Shown piece after piece: positions 56,032 to 64,000 of a DNA stretch of 64,000 bases. The notes beneath the pieces were generated by a model. It worked only from the letters and a program-made list of their open reading frames with translations, was not told where the DNA came from and did not search any database. How positions within the stretch are numbered: position 1 is the stretch's first letter; every line of letters starts with the position of its first letter. The translations under genes and the position numbers were made by a program. This DNA comes from an uncultured Methylococcaceae bacterium. Lineage in GTDB: Bacteria; Pseudomonadota; Gammaproteobacteria; Methylococcales; Methylomonadaceae. Location: the NCBI GenBank assembly GCA_903945375.1, contig CAJAVP010000011.1, positions 1 to 64,000 on the forward strand, given 5' to 3'.

Positions 56032-56677
56032 AATTTGATTGTGTTGGCATCATCTCAGCACACGAAAAAACAATCACTCCATAATAAATACGGATTATTC
56101 TATATTTTATAGAGAATAAATTTAATTAAATCAGAAAAACATAAGTATGTCCTGTGCGTAGGAACTCCCAATACTTACGCCCCAGTTAATAAATCTAATT
56201 CATTTGTTACATTGTAGTCTACTCAATGAAAAAAAAGATATTTTTTTACACGATAATGGAATGGGTAAGAACGATAAAACGCCATTAAGAATTAAAAAAT
56301 AAGGTAATTATTTTGCTCGTTTCCTAATTAATTTATGCGATTAAGTTGTCATTTCGGCACAAGGTGGGTGCCGGATGTTGGCACTCGCTAGAGCAAGATA
56401 ACAAATCGCTGTCGATATGTGACTCCTTAACTGAAGCATCTTGCTAATCAGCTTAAGTTATAGTTTTTGTAGAATTACGGGAGTGGCTAAACAATTAGCT
56501 ATCAACGGCATGTCGACTGAGTTTGCGCGGGAGGCAGACTGGACTGAGCAGCGGCTGTGGATTGCCTGAGGCTATTCATGTAATTTATTGAAATTTATAT
56601 ATTTATTTCATAATTTAATGATGGAAAGCAGTTGCCTGTATAATGGTAGGCATTGTTTTAAAGCTAAATGTGTTTTT
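56032..56677. other. Divergent upstream region with repeat sequence
   Basis: About 640 bases between the exopolysaccharide operon (leftward) and the spermidine-synthase-like gene (rightward). The first 120 bases are very AT-rich and probably hold the operon promoter; no convincing promoter boxes were found. Near 56340-56475 there is repeat sequence (GTCATTTCGGCACAAGG, GGGAGTGGCTAAACAATTA) related to the GTTTAGC family. Confidence 0.5.
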
Positions 56678-57487
56678 ATGTATAAATATAACGGAATGTT
56701 GATTTACCAAAGTCATGATGATGACGGCGTTTTAGAAGTGGTTGAGCGTGATGGCGTAAGGTCTTTGCATTTTGGGTCTTATCCTCGGCAAAGCAGTATG
56801 TCTTTAGATTTTCCAGATAATCTGGAATTGGCTTATGTGCGAGCGATGACGGCTTGGATGTTGTTTAAAGAGCCATTAAGTGATGAGGCCTTGATTATCG
56901 GCTTGGGAGGCGGGTCGTTGACTAAACACTTGCTGTATCATTTTCCGGATTGCCGCTTGAAAATTATCGAATGCCGACACAGTGTCGTTAAAATCGCGCG
57001 TAGCCATTTTGGTTTGCCGCTGGATGCGCGTTTAAAAATTATCGTCGATGATGGCGGCCGCCATCTGCGCCAGCGCGTTGAGACGTATCATCAGCGTTTT
57101 AGTGTGTTACTGGTCGATGCTTTCGATCACGAAGGCATGGCGGAATCAATCAATAACAAGGCATTTTTTGAAGCCTGCCAAGCCGTATTAAAACCCGATG
57201 GAATGCTGGTCATTAACTTATGGGGCGGCACCAGTAATCCCTTATTCCAACAAGTCGCGCTGTGGTTAGGGCAGATTTTTCATTGGAATATTCTATTCTT
57301 GCCAGTGCTAGGTCGAGGCAATATCATTGGTATCGCCTTTAATCAAGCGGCGTTCAATTTTTCATTGCCGGCACTGCGAGACAAAGCAAATCAGCTTGAA
57401 CAGCAATTTCAAATTGAATTTCCAACGTTTTTAAAAGACCTTAAAAAACATAACTCCAGCACTTTTGATAAATTAATACGCTCATGA
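56678..57487 (+). CDS. Spermidine synthase-like protein
   Basis: The 269-residue protein has the polyamine synthase layout: a short N-terminal beta domain ([19 protein letters not shown]), [20 protein letters not shown] for the decarboxylated-SAM site, [18 protein letters not shown], then [20 protein letters not shown]. The YxxD-type catalytic motif of true SpeE is replaced by VDAFDHEG, so it may be a spermidine-synthase-like methyltransferase or an altered aminopropyltransferase. The start is uncertain; ATG 56678 gives the family's usual beginning, while a TTG at 56588 would add 30 residues. The stop overlaps the next gene (ATGA). Confidence 0.8.
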   Translation: MYKYNGMLIYQSHDDDGVLEVVERDGVRSLHFGSYPRQSSMSLDFPDNLELAYVRAMTAWMLFKEPLSDEALIIGLGGGSLTKHLLYHFPDCRLKIIECRHSVVKIARSHFGLPLDARLKIIVDDGGRHLRQRVETYHQRFSVLLVDAFDHEGMAESINNKAFFEACQAVLKPDGMLVINLWGGTSNPLFQQVALWLGQIFHWNILFLPVLGRGNIIGIAFNQAAFNFSLPALRDKANQLEQQFQIEFPTFLKDLKKHNSSTFDKLIRS

Positions 57488-59652
57488 CTACTTCTTCAAT
57501 GCTCAATGCCCCGTCTATTTTTAGCTATCGCAAATACTGGGCGCATCGTTTTGGTATTGCGCCTGAATTACCGATGACCCGCGCGGAAATGGATGATTTA
57601 GGGTGGGATAGTTGTGATGTGATTTTGGTTACCGGTGATGCGTATATTGACCACCCTAGTTTTGGTATGGCGCTCATCGGGCGTTTACTTGAAGCCCAAG
57701 GTTTTCGCGTTGGCATTATTTCGCAACCGGATTGGACGGCGGCGGCTGATTTTAAACAACTAGGGCGACCCAATCTATTTTTTGGTGTGACCGGCGGCAA
57801 TATGGATTCAATGGTTAACCGTTATACGTCCGACAAAAAAGTCCGCTCCAATGATGCCTATACACCTGATGGGGTGGCCGGTAAACGCCCCGACCGTGCG
57901 GTCAATGTGTATTCGCACCGCTGCCGTGAAGCCTTTAAAGATGTGCCCGTGATTATTGGCGGTATCGAAGCCAGTTTGCGGCGTATCGCGCATTATGATT
58001 ATTGGTCAGATACCGTGCGTAAATCGGTATTGCTTGATGCGAAAGCTGATTTATTGGTGTACGGGAATGCTGAACGGCAAATTGTTGAAATTGCTCATCG
58101 CTTGGCGAATGGCGAGTCAATCAGCCAGTTAGTGGGCATTCGCGGTACGGTGCATTTTGTTAAACAGCTTCCTGACGGTTTTGTTTTAAAAGATTCCACC
58201 GATATGGATAAGCCTGGTGTGGTAATGTCTGCGGTTGATCCGTACCAAGAGCAGCCCGCTTGTGATACAGCCACAGCATCGAATACCGAGGAGACGGGCG
58301 AACACGTCCTGCGGTTTTCTCCTAATTTATTGAAAGGACTTGATCGCGCCAAAACGGCGATCCGTTTACCGGCGTATGAGGCGGTTAAAGATGATCCGAT
58401 TTTATATGCCCATGCGTCTCGTGTTATGCACGGCGAGACCAATCCCGGCAATGCGAGGACATTGTTACAACAACATGGCCGTCGTTTGGTTTGGATTAAT
58501 CCACCTCCGATTCCTTTGACGACTAAGGAAATGGACGGCGTGTTTGATTTGCCTTATTCACGTTTGCCACATAAAGCGTATGGCAAGGCTAATGTGCCAG
58601 CCTTTGAGATGATCCAGCATTCGGTTAATATCATGCGGGGTTGTTTTGGTGGCTGCACTTTTTGTTCGATTACTGAGCATGAAGGTCGCATTATTCAGAG
58701 CCGTTCGGAAGATTCCATCATTCGTGAGATTGAGGCGATACGCGATACCTCGCCGAATTTTACTGGTCATATCTCAGATTTAGGTGGCCCTACGGCTAAT
58801 ATGTATCGCTTAGCGTGTAAAGATGAAAAAATCGAGGCCGCTTGTCGTAAACCCTCTTGCGTGTATCCGGCCATTTGCCCCAATCTCAATACCGATCACA
58901 GTCATCTCATTAAATTATATCGTCGCGCTCGTGTCTTGCCGGGTATTAAAAAAATCTTTATTGCATCCGGTCTGCGCTACGATTTAGCCGTAGAATCTCC
59001 CGAGTATGTGAAAGAGTTAGTGACTCACCATGTCGGTGGCTATTTAAAAATAGCACCGGAACATACCGAACAAGGGCCGTTATCTAAAATGATGAAGCCG
59101 GGTATGGGCACGTATGATCGGTTTAAAGCTTTGTTTGACCAATATTCTAAAGAAGCCGGCAAAGAGCAGTATTTAATTCCGTATTTTATTGCCGCACACC
59201 CCGGTACAACCGATGAAGATATGCTGAATTTGGCTGTTTGGTTAAAGCGTAATGGCTTTCGTGCCGATCAAGTCCAAGCGTTTTTACCGTCACCGATGTC
59301 GATTGCGACCGCAATGTACCATTCTGGCAAAGATACGCTGCATAAAGTGAGTCGTACGGCGACCGATATTCCGATTCCAAAAAGCGTCAAACAACGCCGC
59401 TTGCATAAAGCCTTTTTACGTTATCACGATCCCAAAAATTGGCCCTTATTACGCGAGGCCTTGCAAACTATGGGGCGAGCGGATTTAATTGGCAATGGCA
59501 AACGACATCTAGTACCGTCCTTTCAACCTAAACTGGGCACTAGCCCGGCGATGACGACCAAAGCGCAGGTTTTTAAAACGAAATTTACCGGATGGGATAA
59601 CAACAAGTCCAACGGCAAACATCGTCAACGTGCAGTAGATAAAAAAAAATAG
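57484..59652 (+). CDS. YgiQ family radical SAM protein (UPF0313)
   Basis: The 722-residue protein fits YgiQ: the N-terminal [18 protein letters not shown] and [39 protein letters not shown], and the radical SAM site [20 protein letters not shown] (CxxxCxxC). It likely binds a 4Fe-4S cluster and SAM; the reaction is unknown. The C-terminus ends with a lysine/arginine-rich tail. It overlaps the previous gene by four bases. About 60 bases with no terminator precede the next gene. Confidence 0.95.
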   Translation: MTTSSMLNAPSIFSYRKYWAHRFGIAPELPMTRAEMDDLGWDSCDVILVTGDAYIDHPSFGMALIGRLLEAQGFRVGIISQPDWTAAADFKQLGRPNLFFGVTGGNMDSMVNRYTSDKKVRSNDAYTPDGVAGKRPDRAVNVYSHRCREAFKDVPVIIGGIEASLRRIAHYDYWSDTVRKSVLLDAKADLLVYGNAERQIVEIAHRLANGESISQLVGIRGTVHFVKQLPDGFVLKDSTDMDKPGVVMSAVDPYQEQPACDTATASNTEETGEHVLRFSPNLLKGLDRAKTAIRLPAYEAVKDDPILYAHASRVMHGETNPGNARTLLQQHGRRLVWINPPPIPLTTKEMDGVFDLPYSRLPHKAYGKANVPAFEMIQHSVNIMRGCFGGCTFCSITEHEGRIIQSRSEDSIIREIEAIRDTSPNFTGHISDLGGPTANMYRLACKDEKIEAACRKPSCVYPAICPNLNTDHSHLIKLYRRARVLPGIKKIFIASGLRYDLAVESPEYVKELVTHHVGGYLKIAPEHTEQGPLSKMMKPGMGTYDRFKALFDQYSKEAGKEQYLIPYFIAAHPGTTDEDMLNLAVWLKRNGFRADQVQAFLPSPMSIATAMYHSGKDTLHKVSRTATDIPIPKSVKQRRLHKAFLRYHDPKNWPLLREALQTMGRADLIGNGKRHLVPSFQPKLGTSPAMTTKAQVFKTKFTGWDNNKSNGKHRQRAVDKKK

Positions 59653-59711
59653 CAGAGACTGTGTGCGAGTAGGCAGATATTTTTAACAACCCTTATTTAG
59701 CGAGTGTTTTT

Positions 59712-60215
59712 ATGGAAAAAGTCAAAGTGCTGTTTGTTTGCATGGGCAATATTTGCCGCTCACCGACAGCAGAAGGTGTTTTTACTCAATTAATCAACGA
59801 TCAGCAATTAGAGGACTATTTTCGGATCGATTCAGCTGGCACTCATGCTTATCATATTGGTGATGCGCCAGATTTGCGCTCACAAAAAGCCGCACGCGAG
59901 CGCGGTGTTGATCTCTCTCATTTAAAAGCCAGAAAAGTCACCTATGGTGATTTTGAGGACTTCGATTATATCTTGGCAATGGATGAGGATAATTACAGCA
60001 TTCTGATGGATGCCTGTCCTAAGTCATATCAAGATAAAATTCACTACTTTCTGGATTATGCAAAGCACTTGGGGGTGCGGGAAGTGCCTGATCCGTATTA
60101 TGGTGGGATTAATGGCTTTGAGCGCGTGTTGGATTTGATCGAAGAGGCTGCCAACGGATTTTTAACAGACTTGCAAGCCACTGGAAAGTTGCTAGCAAAT
60201 AGAACAACTTATTGA
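59712..60215 (+). CDS. Low-molecular-weight protein tyrosine phosphatase
   Basis: The 167-residue phosphatase has the catalytic loop VLFVCMGNICRSPTAEGVF (CX5R, near residues 10-17) and the acid loop EVPDPYYGGINGFERV. It hydrolyses phosphotyrosine via a cysteinyl phosphate. In exopolysaccharide producers such enzymes reverse BY-kinases; the kinase here lies at 51.6-52.4 kb, but the gene is not in the operon, so the link is only suggestive. The dienelactone-hydrolase-like gene follows by nine bases. Confidence 0.93.
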   Translation: MEKVKVLFVCMGNICRSPTAEGVFTQLINDQQLEDYFRIDSAGTHAYHIGDAPDLRSQKAARERGVDLSHLKARKVTYGDFEDFDYILAMDEDNYSILMDACPKSYQDKIHYFLDYAKHLGVREVPDPYYGGINGFERVLDLIEEAANGFLTDLQATGKLLANRTTY

Positions 60216-60224
60216 GGACAAACG

Positions 60225-60944
60225 ATGGCAATTGTTTCAAACACCGTTAATTATCTGCATAACGATATCGCTCTTGAGGCGTTTTTTGCCTATGACACGG
60301 CGATAACAGGACGGCGACCTGCCGTATTGATTAATCATGCTTGGGCTGGACGTGATGTCTTTGTCAATGAAAAAGCTGAGTTACTCGCCGGCTTAGGCTA
60401 TGTTGGTTTTGCTGTTGACATGTATGGCAAAGGTGTTTTAGGTGCCACACCGGAAGAAAACGGTCGCTTGATGCAGCCCTTTATTGATGATCGAGCCTTG
60501 TTGTTAGAGCGTCTTTTAGCGGCTGTTAGCGCGGTCAAATTACTGCCTTGGGTGGATGATAGCAAAATCGCGGCGATAGGTTATTGCTTTGGCGGTTTGT
60601 GTGTGCTGGATTTGGCGCGAGCCGGTGTTGATGTAAAAGGCGTGGTCAGTTTTCACGGATTGCTGACGGCACCTAAACATAATGCGAATAAATCAATCAC
60701 CGCCAAAGTCTTGGCTTTACATGGTCATGATGACCCGATGGTGCCTGTTGAACAAGTTGTCGCTTTTGAGCAGGAAATGACTGAAGCCGGAGCGGATTGG
60801 CAAGTGTTGAATTTTGGACGCACTATGCACGCTTTTACTAACCCGCAAGCGAACAATCCGGATTTCGGTACTGTGTATCAACCCGATACGGATCGGCGCT
60901 CATGGTTGGCAATGCAAAATTTCTTGACGGAACTATTTTTCTAA
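60225..60944 (+). CDS. Dienelactone hydrolase family protein
   Basis: The 239-residue alpha/beta-hydrolase has the cysteine nucleophile in AAIGYCFGGLCVLDLAR (about residue 123-125), the acid in LALHGHDDPMVP and the histidine in RTMHAFTNP, the DLH triad. It may hydrolyse carboxymethylenebutenolide or other esters/lactones; aromatic breakdown genes are absent, so the substrate is unknown. It follows the phosphatase gene by nine bases with a GAGGA ribosome-binding site, suggesting cotranscription. Confidence 0.92.
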   Translation: MAIVSNTVNYLHNDIALEAFFAYDTAITGRRPAVLINHAWAGRDVFVNEKAELLAGLGYVGFAVDMYGKGVLGATPEENGRLMQPFIDDRALLLERLLAAVSAVKLLPWVDDSKIAAIGYCFGGLCVLDLARAGVDVKGVVSFHGLLTAPKHNANKSITAKVLALHGHDDPMVPVEQVVAFEQEMTEAGADWQVLNFGRTMHAFTNPQANNPDFGTVYQPDTDRRSWLAMQNFLTELFF

Positions 60945-61040
60945 ACATTGACGTGACGATACGCTAAGAACTAGCTTGCTAGTGCCTTTATTTCGTACTT
61001 TCAGATCATCATAACTATTCAATTCAGCAGATTTATTTTT

Positions 61041-63668
61041 ATGAAGACACTAAACTCCCTTAAGCTCTCTCAGCGCTTGATAGTATTAATCGCTACCTTT
61101 TCAATAGGTTTTTTAATTTACGGGGGCTGGACATATAAGCTGTTTCTGGATCTCAATACTGGATCACTTTATCAACGTATCGTTCTAGGCAAAGATTTTG
61201 TCGCTGATATTTTACCGCCCCCACAAAATGTCATGGAAACGTATCTGGTGGGTTTGCAATTGCTCAATGAAGCTGACAGTTTAAAGCGCAAGGCGTTGAT
61301 GGATAAGCTTAACCAATTAAAGCGCGAGTATGACAGTCGTCATGAATTTTGGCTTAAACAAGTTGACTTAGGTATTGAAAGCACCGCACTGGAAGCGGCA
61401 AATAAAGGGGCTCTGGAGGTATTTGAGCTCATACAAAAACAGATAATACCTGCCCTAGAGATAGGCGATGTTCAGACGGCGACAGCGTGGCGTCCTCGTC
61501 TTGATCAAGCGTATCTCGATCATGAGCGCAATATCAATGCCCTAGTTATCTTAAGCACGCAGATGAACGCAGACAATCAAGCCGCGCTGGAAAGCTATAC
61601 GACATCGTCGGTGTTATGGCTGTTAGCTGTGTTTTTATTGACATTGAGTATCGGTTTGGTGATGGCGATAGCGGTGACTCGGGGTGTTATCCAGCAGTTG
61701 GGTGGTGATCCCGCTTATATGGCATCTCTTGTAAAACGTTTTGCCAAAGGTGATTTTAGTGAAGATATGCCGCTTAAGACGAATGATAGGCATAGCTTGC
61801 TCTATGATTTAAAAATATTACAGAAAATGATCAATACGTTCTCACTGTCTCAACAAGAAATTGTTAATCATCATGCGGCTGGAATGATTAGTGAGATGAT
61901 GTGGGTAGATGAATTTCCAGGTATTTTTAAAACCTTAGCGGAGCAAATTAATCAATTGATTAAAGCCCATATAGACGTCAATGAGCAAGTGGTCTCGATT
62001 ATTGGTGAATACGCGCAAGGTGATTTTTCTAGGGATTTAGTGCGCTTGCCGGGAGAACATGAACGGATAAGTGAAGCGGTGGATAGTATTAAATGTGCCT
62101 TGCTTGGAATCAGTAAAGAAATAGAATTGTTGGCATCAGCGGCAGCATATGGTGATTTCACTCGGCGTGGTGATGACGCACCGTATCATTTCATTTTTAA
62201 AACCATTTTAGTCGATTTGAATAAGCTCGTTGAAACCTGTGATAACGGGTTTGGGGATATTGAGCGTGTTGCTGGAGCACTTGCCAACGGCGATTTAACC
62301 CAAACAATAACAAAAAATTATCCCGGCACTTTTGGTACGGTGAGTCAAAGTGTTAATGCAACCGTTGCGTATTTAAAAACACTGGTGAACAAAATCAAAC
62401 AGGCGTCTGAGACCATCAGTAGCGCGTCCAACGAAATTGCTGTGGGTAATAATACGTTAGCCCATCGAACGGAAGAGCAGGCGGCGAGTATTCAGCAAAC
62501 CTCATCTAGCATGACGGAACTAATTAGCACTGTTCAGCAAAATACCTTAAGCGCTCAGCAATCTAATGACCTGTCCGAATGTTCAGCAGACATTGCGGCA
62601 AAAGGCGTGTTAGTTGTTAGCGAGGTCGTGGAGACGATGAATTCAATCCACGATTCATCACTAAAAATTGTCGAAATTATTTCAGTTATTGACAGTATTG
62701 CCTTCCAAACCAATATTTTGGCTTTAAATGCTGCTGTTGAGGCTGCACGAGCGGGGACAGAAGGTCGCGGGTTTGCGGTGGTTGCGGGAGAAGTCCGTAA
62801 TCTCGCGCAACGCGCCGCTGTTGCTGCCGGACAAATTAAGACGCTCATTAATGATTCGGAAGAAAAAATTGAAGCGGGCAACAAGCTCGCAAACCACGCT
62901 GGCGATACCATGAAAGAGATTGTTAATTCCATACAGCAAGTGACTCGAAATATGGCCAGCATATCAGCGGCATCTCTTCAACAAAGTTCCGGTATTACAC
63001 AAATCAATCAAGCGGTTATTCAGTTGGATGTTACCACACAACAAAATGCGACGTTGGTTGAACAAGCTGCAGCAGCCGCAGAATCTTTGCAAGATCAAGT
63101 GCAACAATTGGTTTCGACGGTTGCGGTGTTTAAGGTGGGTTTTGAAGACGCGGCTTCTGCATTTGCTCTTCAAAAATCTGTGTCATCTCCAAACAACAGG
63201 CCGCTGAGTGGTGACTCTCAGGTACTCGACAAGGGTATTCTGAACCGACTAGATCAGGCGATACAAAAACATGCCGAATGGAAAACTAAGTTCCGTACGG
63301 CAATTAATCACCATGAAAAATTGGATGTAGAGACTATTGCTAAAGATGATTGCTGTGATTTTGGTAAGTTTTTGTATAGTGAAATTGATTCGGGTTTAGG
63401 GCAATTATCCAGCTTTCCTAGCTGCTTGGCTACACATACTCAATTTCATCGTGAAGCGGCAAAAGTTGCTCAAGCAATTAATGATGAACATTATCAAGAA
63501 GCCCAAAATATGATGGGTGGCGATTCTAGTTTTGTGAATGCCTCGATCGACGTCGGCGTTGCTATTATGCGCTTAAAACAAGATATTTCGCCTGTTGCTG
63601 ACTTACAGTCGATGCTCGTGCTGCAAACTGAAGCATTACCTGAGAGTGACGAATGGGAGGTGTTTTAG
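61041..63668 (+). CDS. Methyl-accepting chemotaxis protein with CZB domain
   Basis: The 875-residue chemoreceptor has a first membrane helix (LIVLIATFSIGFLIYGGWTY), a periplasmic helical sensor part, a second helix (VLWLLAVFLLTLSIGLVMAI, about residues 193-212), HAMP-like units and repeated GDF/GDL-type linker segments. The signalling hairpin tip IAFQTNILALNAAVEAARAG is near residues 553-572. The C-terminal chemoreceptor zinc-binding (CZB) part has a histidine in HAEWK, DDCCDFGKFLYSE, and ATHTQFHREAAK (ligands H, C, H, H). CZB receptors sense zinc or oxidants such as hypochlorous acid and often work with c-di-GMP. No che genes are in the window. Confidence 0.92.
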   Translation: MKTLNSLKLSQRLIVLIATFSIGFLIYGGWTYKLFLDLNTGSLYQRIVLGKDFVADILPPPQNVMETYLVGLQLLNEADSLKRKALMDKLNQLKREYDSRHEFWLKQVDLGIESTALEAANKGALEVFELIQKQIIPALEIGDVQTATAWRPRLDQAYLDHERNINALVILSTQMNADNQAALESYTTSSVLWLLAVFLLTLSIGLVMAIAVTRGVIQQLGGDPAYMASLVKRFAKGDFSEDMPLKTNDRHSLLYDLKILQKMINTFSLSQQEIVNHHAAGMISEMMWVDEFPGIFKTLAEQINQLIKAHIDVNEQVVSIIGEYAQGDFSRDLVRLPGEHERISEAVDSIKCALLGISKEIELLASAAAYGDFTRRGDDAPYHFIFKTILVDLNKLVETCDNGFGDIERVAGALANGDLTQTITKNYPGTFGTVSQSVNATVAYLKTLVNKIKQASETISSASNEIAVGNNTLAHRTEEQAASIQQTSSSMTELISTVQQNTLSAQQSNDLSECSADIAAKGVLVVSEVVETMNSIHDSSLKIVEIISVIDSIAFQTNILALNAAVEAARAGTEGRGFAVVAGEVRNLAQRAAVAAGQIKTLINDSEEKIEAGNKLANHAGDTMKEIVNSIQQVTRNMASISAASLQQSSGITQINQAVIQLDVTTQQNATLVEQAAAAAESLQDQVQQLVSTVAVFKVGFEDAASAFALQKSVSSPNNRPLSGDSQVLDKGILNRLDQAIQKHAEWKTKFRTAINHHEKLDVETIAKDDCCDFGKFLYSEIDSGLGQLSSFPSCLATHTQFHREAAKVAQAINDEHYQEAQNMMGGDSSFVNASIDVGVAIMRLKQDISPVADLQSMLVLQTEALPESDEWEVF

Positions 63669-63873
63669 TAAACTTAGTAAGAAGATAAGGATTTCATAAA
63701 TCTTTAAATGCTTTATGAATTAAAGTCTGCAAATGTGGTGGCTTAAAGTATAATTTCTCGGGTTAGTCTACTGCGCGATCGATAAAGTTTTCATGTGGGT
63801 GTTCTAAAAAGACTGGCGAAGGCTTGAGTGTTCAGTCTTAATTTGTATAAAAATAATTGCCTGGGTAAAAATT

Positions 63874-64000
63874 ATGTCTCATTCCAATTCAAAAAATCCT
63901 GATCTTGATTGGAGTCAGGTGCGTGAAACGGTAAAGTTGTTGTCGTTATCTGCGGCACAAGTCGAAGCGCTTTTAAAAGAAGGAGATTCGTCTGTCAATA
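63874..64000 (+). CDS. Start of an unidentified gene (partial)
   Basis: An ATG at 63874 opens a frame that runs to the window end: MSHSNSKNPDLDWSQVRETV and then KLLSLSAAQVEALLKEGDSS. The soluble acidic start does not identify a family. It follows the chemoreceptor in the same direction after about 205 bases and might be a chemotaxis-linked protein, but that is only inferred from position. No strong ribosome-binding site is seen. Confidence 0.5.
   Translation, partial: MSHSNSKNPDLDWSQVRETVKLLSLSAAQVEALLKEGDSSVN

Noticed and set aside
56372-56395. TGGCAC followed by AGAGC, considered as a sigma-54 promoter
   Set aside because: The second box does not contain TTGC at the required spacing, and the sequence belongs to repeat material.

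Overview
The window looks like the chromosome of an AT-rich gammaproteobacterial (type I, Methylococcales-like) methanotroph. The best single marker is FhcB, a subunit of the tetrahydromethanopterin-linked formyltransferase/hydrolase complex of methylotrophs, next to a 6-phosphogluconate dehydrogenase. Support comes from an exosortase fused to an EpsI-type domain, PEP-CTERM-like proteins of the IPAA/VPLPA variety and a PEP-CTERM-associated exopolysaccharide locus. The genus cannot be fixed from the sequence alone.

Region 1 (1-17.0 kb) is mostly housekeeping: the end of dxs, apt, a DUF2934 protein, a GlcG/HbpS-like protein, a double-PilZ protein, a lytic-transglycosylase-like lipoprotein, an FKBP prolyl isomerase, rlmKL, acylphosphatase, uppP, tilS, hemW, a UPF0182 membrane protein, then fhcB and gnd.

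Region 2 (17.7-31.5 kb) is the start of a surface/secretion block. On the plus strand lie a WcaJ-type priming glycosyl-1-phosphate transferase, a LuxR-type response regulator, a PilZ protein and two small exported proteins with C-terminal sorting signals. The second of these is preceded by what looks like a GEMM-I (c-di-GMP-type) riboswitch. On the minus strand a compact operon encodes a PrsT-like TPR lipoprotein, a PilZ protein and the type II secretion components L, M, C, D and E.

Region 3 (31.5-56.0 kb, all minus strand) is a large exopolysaccharide locus. It reads from the Wza-like exporter (56.0 kb) through an outer-membrane barrel, Wzz-like chain-length protein, tyrosine autokinase, PEP-CTERM-locus ATPase, a beta-helix protein, an asparagine-synthase-like enzyme, the 3-amino-3,6-dideoxyhexose genes (fdtC, fdtA, fdtB), Wzx flippase, methyltransferase, several glycosyltransferases, a Wzy-like protein and the PssD/PssE pair, ending with the exosortase. 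The locus is unusually disturbed. It contains at least four families of short inverted-repeat elements, one with a nested insertion flanked by a 6-bp duplication, a truncated glycosyltransferase, a DUF4160/DUF2442 pair, and a PIN-domain toxin/antitoxin pair inserted between fdtA and fdtB in which the PIN toxin is fused in frame to the FdtB aminotransferase.

Region 4 (56.6-64 kb, plus strand) holds a spermidine-synthase-like protein, a YgiQ-type radical SAM protein, a low-molecular-weight phosphotyrosine phosphatase, a dienelactone-hydrolase-like protein, a chemoreceptor with a C-terminal CZB domain and the beginning of one more gene.

The common theme of regions 2 and 3 is assembly of an extracellular matrix: polysaccharide made on an undecaprenyl carrier, exported through Wza/Wzz, with proteins sorted by an exosortase. 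Two PilZ proteins in this block plus the riboswitch suggest control by cyclic dinucleotides. No tRNA, rRNA or CRISPR array was seen.
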